Source: DASRHY01 sp046765875 (lineage in GTDB: Bacteria; Actinomycetota; Actinomycetes; Propionibacteriales; Kribbellaceae). From it: DNA of 27,911 bases. The notes beneath the pieces are model-generated. The model was not told the origin of the DNA. It did no database searches and saw only the letters and a program-made list of their open reading frames with translations. Positions 26,876-27,911 of the stretch are shown here, piece after piece (positions within the stretch are counted from its first letter, which is position 1; the number at the start of each line of letters is the position of its first letter). Position numbers and translations under genes: made by a program. The DNA is taken from NCBI GenBank assembly GCA_046765875.1, contig JBKPSJ010000369.1:1-27911 (forward strand), in the 5' to 3' direction.

Positions 26876-27313
26876 TCAGCGGACGGGCGGCTTGGGGTGC
26901 TCGCAGAGGAACGGAGCCTTGCCGGCGGCGGAGTGGTACTCGTACCGCTTGCCGTTCGCCTCCAACACGATCCGGCTGCCGGGCGTCAGGACCTGGGCGT
27001 ACATCATCCCGGGCTTGGGGCAGCCGACGCTCGCGTCGGACCAGGTCACCTCCTCGGCGCTGACCACGGAGATGTCGGCGGGGTCGATGCCCAGCCGCTC
27101 GGCCAGGTCGTTCACAGCGGCAGCCGGTCCCTCCGTGGGCGTGGGACCACTGGTCGGCGTACCGGCGGAGGTCGGATCGGACGGTGTCGGTGTCACGGAG
27201 GTCTCCTGACCGGACGGGCTGGACGATTCGGACTCGTTGCCGCACGCAGGCACAACGACGACGGCGAGGACAGCCAGTGCGGCCACCGCAATCGGCCGGC
27301 TACGAGGCGACAT
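26876..27313 (-). CDS. Small secreted lipoprotein of unknown function
   Basis: The 145-residue protein has a Sec lipoprotein signal: basic MSPRSR, hydrophobic residues 8-22 and a lipobox VPAC with Cys24. A Ser/Thr/Pro linker runs to about residue 62. The mature domain (about 65-140) reads NDLAERLGIDPADISVV, then SVGCPKPGMMYAQVL and RIVLEANGKRYEYH, with Cys98 and Cys137 placed to form a disulfide. I recognise this as a recurrent small domain in bacterial lipoproteins but can give it no function. The ATG at 27313 has GGAG only two bases upstream, which is close. The gene diverges from the methyltransferase gene and is followed by the inverted repeat before ruvC. Confidence 0.75.
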   Translation of the reverse strand: MSPRSRPIAVAALAVLAVVVVPACGNESESSSPSGQETSVTPTPSDPTSAGTPTSGPTPTEGPAAAVNDLAERLGIDPADISVVSAEEVTWSDASVGCPKPGMMYAQVLTPGSRIVLEANGKRYEYHSAAGKAPFLCEHPKPPVR

Positions 27314-27386
27314 GTCTCCGGTCTACCGGACCGGCCCGGCGACACCAACCCCGTCGCGCGGAGCACACTGATCTCCGGAGGGGTCC

Positions 27387-27911
27387 ATGATCGAGTTCGA
27401 CGCCGCGGCGGCGCGGGCCACCGAGTCCATGTACGTCACGCCGGACATCGCCGAGCAGCGCCGCGCGGTACGCAGCCGGCTCGGCCTGTCCCCCGGCGCC
27501 AGCGTGATCGACATCGGCAGCGGGCCCGGACTGCTCGCGGCGGAGATGGCCGCCGAGGTCGGCCCGTCCGGCAGGGTATGCGGGATCGACATCAGCGCGG
27601 ACATGATCGCCATGTCGGCCCAGCGGCCGTTGCCGCCGGGCAGTGCGCCGGTCGAGTTCCTCCGTGCCGGCGTGGAGCAGATCCCGTACCCGGACGGTAC
27701 GTTCGACGCCGCCGTCTGCACCCAGGTGCTCGAGTACGTCGCCGACATCCCGCGAGCACTGGCCGAGATCCGCAGGGTGCTGCGGCCCGGCGGGCGCGTC
27801 GTACTGCTCGACACCGACTGGGACTCGATCGTGTGGCACTCGTCGGACCCGGCGCGGATGGAGCGGGTGCTCGGCGCCTGGGCCGAGCACCTCGTCGACC
27901 CTTGGCTGCCG
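27387..27911 (+). CDS. Class I SAM-dependent methyltransferase, N-terminal part, cut by window end
   Basis: The first 175 codons are present and open to the window end. Motif I is VIDIGSGPG at about residues 40-48, followed by the acidic ribose-binding GIDISADMI, a motif IV-like DAAVCTQVLEYV and a post-motif RVLRPGGRVVLLDTD: a UbiE/Methyltransf_11-type enzyme. The acceptor is unknown. The ATG at 27387 is preceded by GGAGGGG three bases upstream. It is transcribed away from the small lipoprotein gene with 73 bases between them. Confidence 0.85.
   Translation, partial: MIEFDAAAARATESMYVTPDIAEQRRAVRSRLGLSPGASVIDIGSGPGLLAAEMAAEVGPSGRVCGIDISADMIAMSAQRPLPPGSAPVEFLRAGVEQIPYPDGTFDAAVCTQVLEYVADIPRALAEIRRVLRPGGRVVLLDTDWDSIVWHSSDPARMERVLGAWAEHLVDPWLP

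Overview
This is a very GC-rich, almost fully coding stretch of an actinobacterial chromosome. The gene order ruvC-ruvA-ruvB, yajC-secD-secF-apt-rel, MBL hydrolase-hisS-(DUF349)-aspS-...-rarA is the classical actinobacterial order. The protein style (Tat lipoproteins, SecA2, alanine-rich coding) points to Propionibacteriales, perhaps a Kribbella or Nocardioidaceae member. That genus-level guess is inference only.

Layout from left to right. Bases 1-296 hold the 5' end of rarA (minus strand). A lone QcrB-type cytochrome b gene (406-1746, plus) meets secA2 (minus) tail to tail with a 78-base overlap. An NAD-dependent epimerase and a GNAT acetyltransferase follow (minus, 4-base gap). A small secreted AMIN-like protein (plus) is separated by a perfect GC palindrome from a minus-strand chain that is transcribed as MBL hydrolase, hisS, aspS, AraC-type regulator and VOC protein, joined by overlaps or gaps of a few bases. 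A DUF349 gene (plus) ends at a strong hairpin shared with a large secreted Asp-box propeller protein (minus, 1288 aa). Next, in transcription order, is yajC-secD-secF-apt-rel followed by a Tat lipoprotein with an M15-like metal motif whose start overlaps the rel stop. Then comes ruvC-ruvA-ruvB with a LexA-type operator at its head. A small lipoprotein (minus) and the start of a methyltransferase (plus, cut by the window end) close the window.

The core genes serve export (SecA2, YajC, SecDF), the stringent response and purine salvage (Rel, Apt), aminoacylation (HisRS, AspRS) and recombination repair (RuvABC, RarA). The accessory genes between them are mostly secreted or regulatory. The least ordinary items are the solitary cytochrome b, which has lost one heme-ligand histidine, the peptidase-like lipoprotein translationally coupled to rel, a cluster of GGTCA half-sites before yajC, and low-complexity tails in Rel, SecD, SecF and YajC. 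No intergenic gap exceeds 300 bases. No tRNA, rRNA, CRISPR array, insertion sequence or prophage was seen, and no clearly undescribed multi-gene system is evident.
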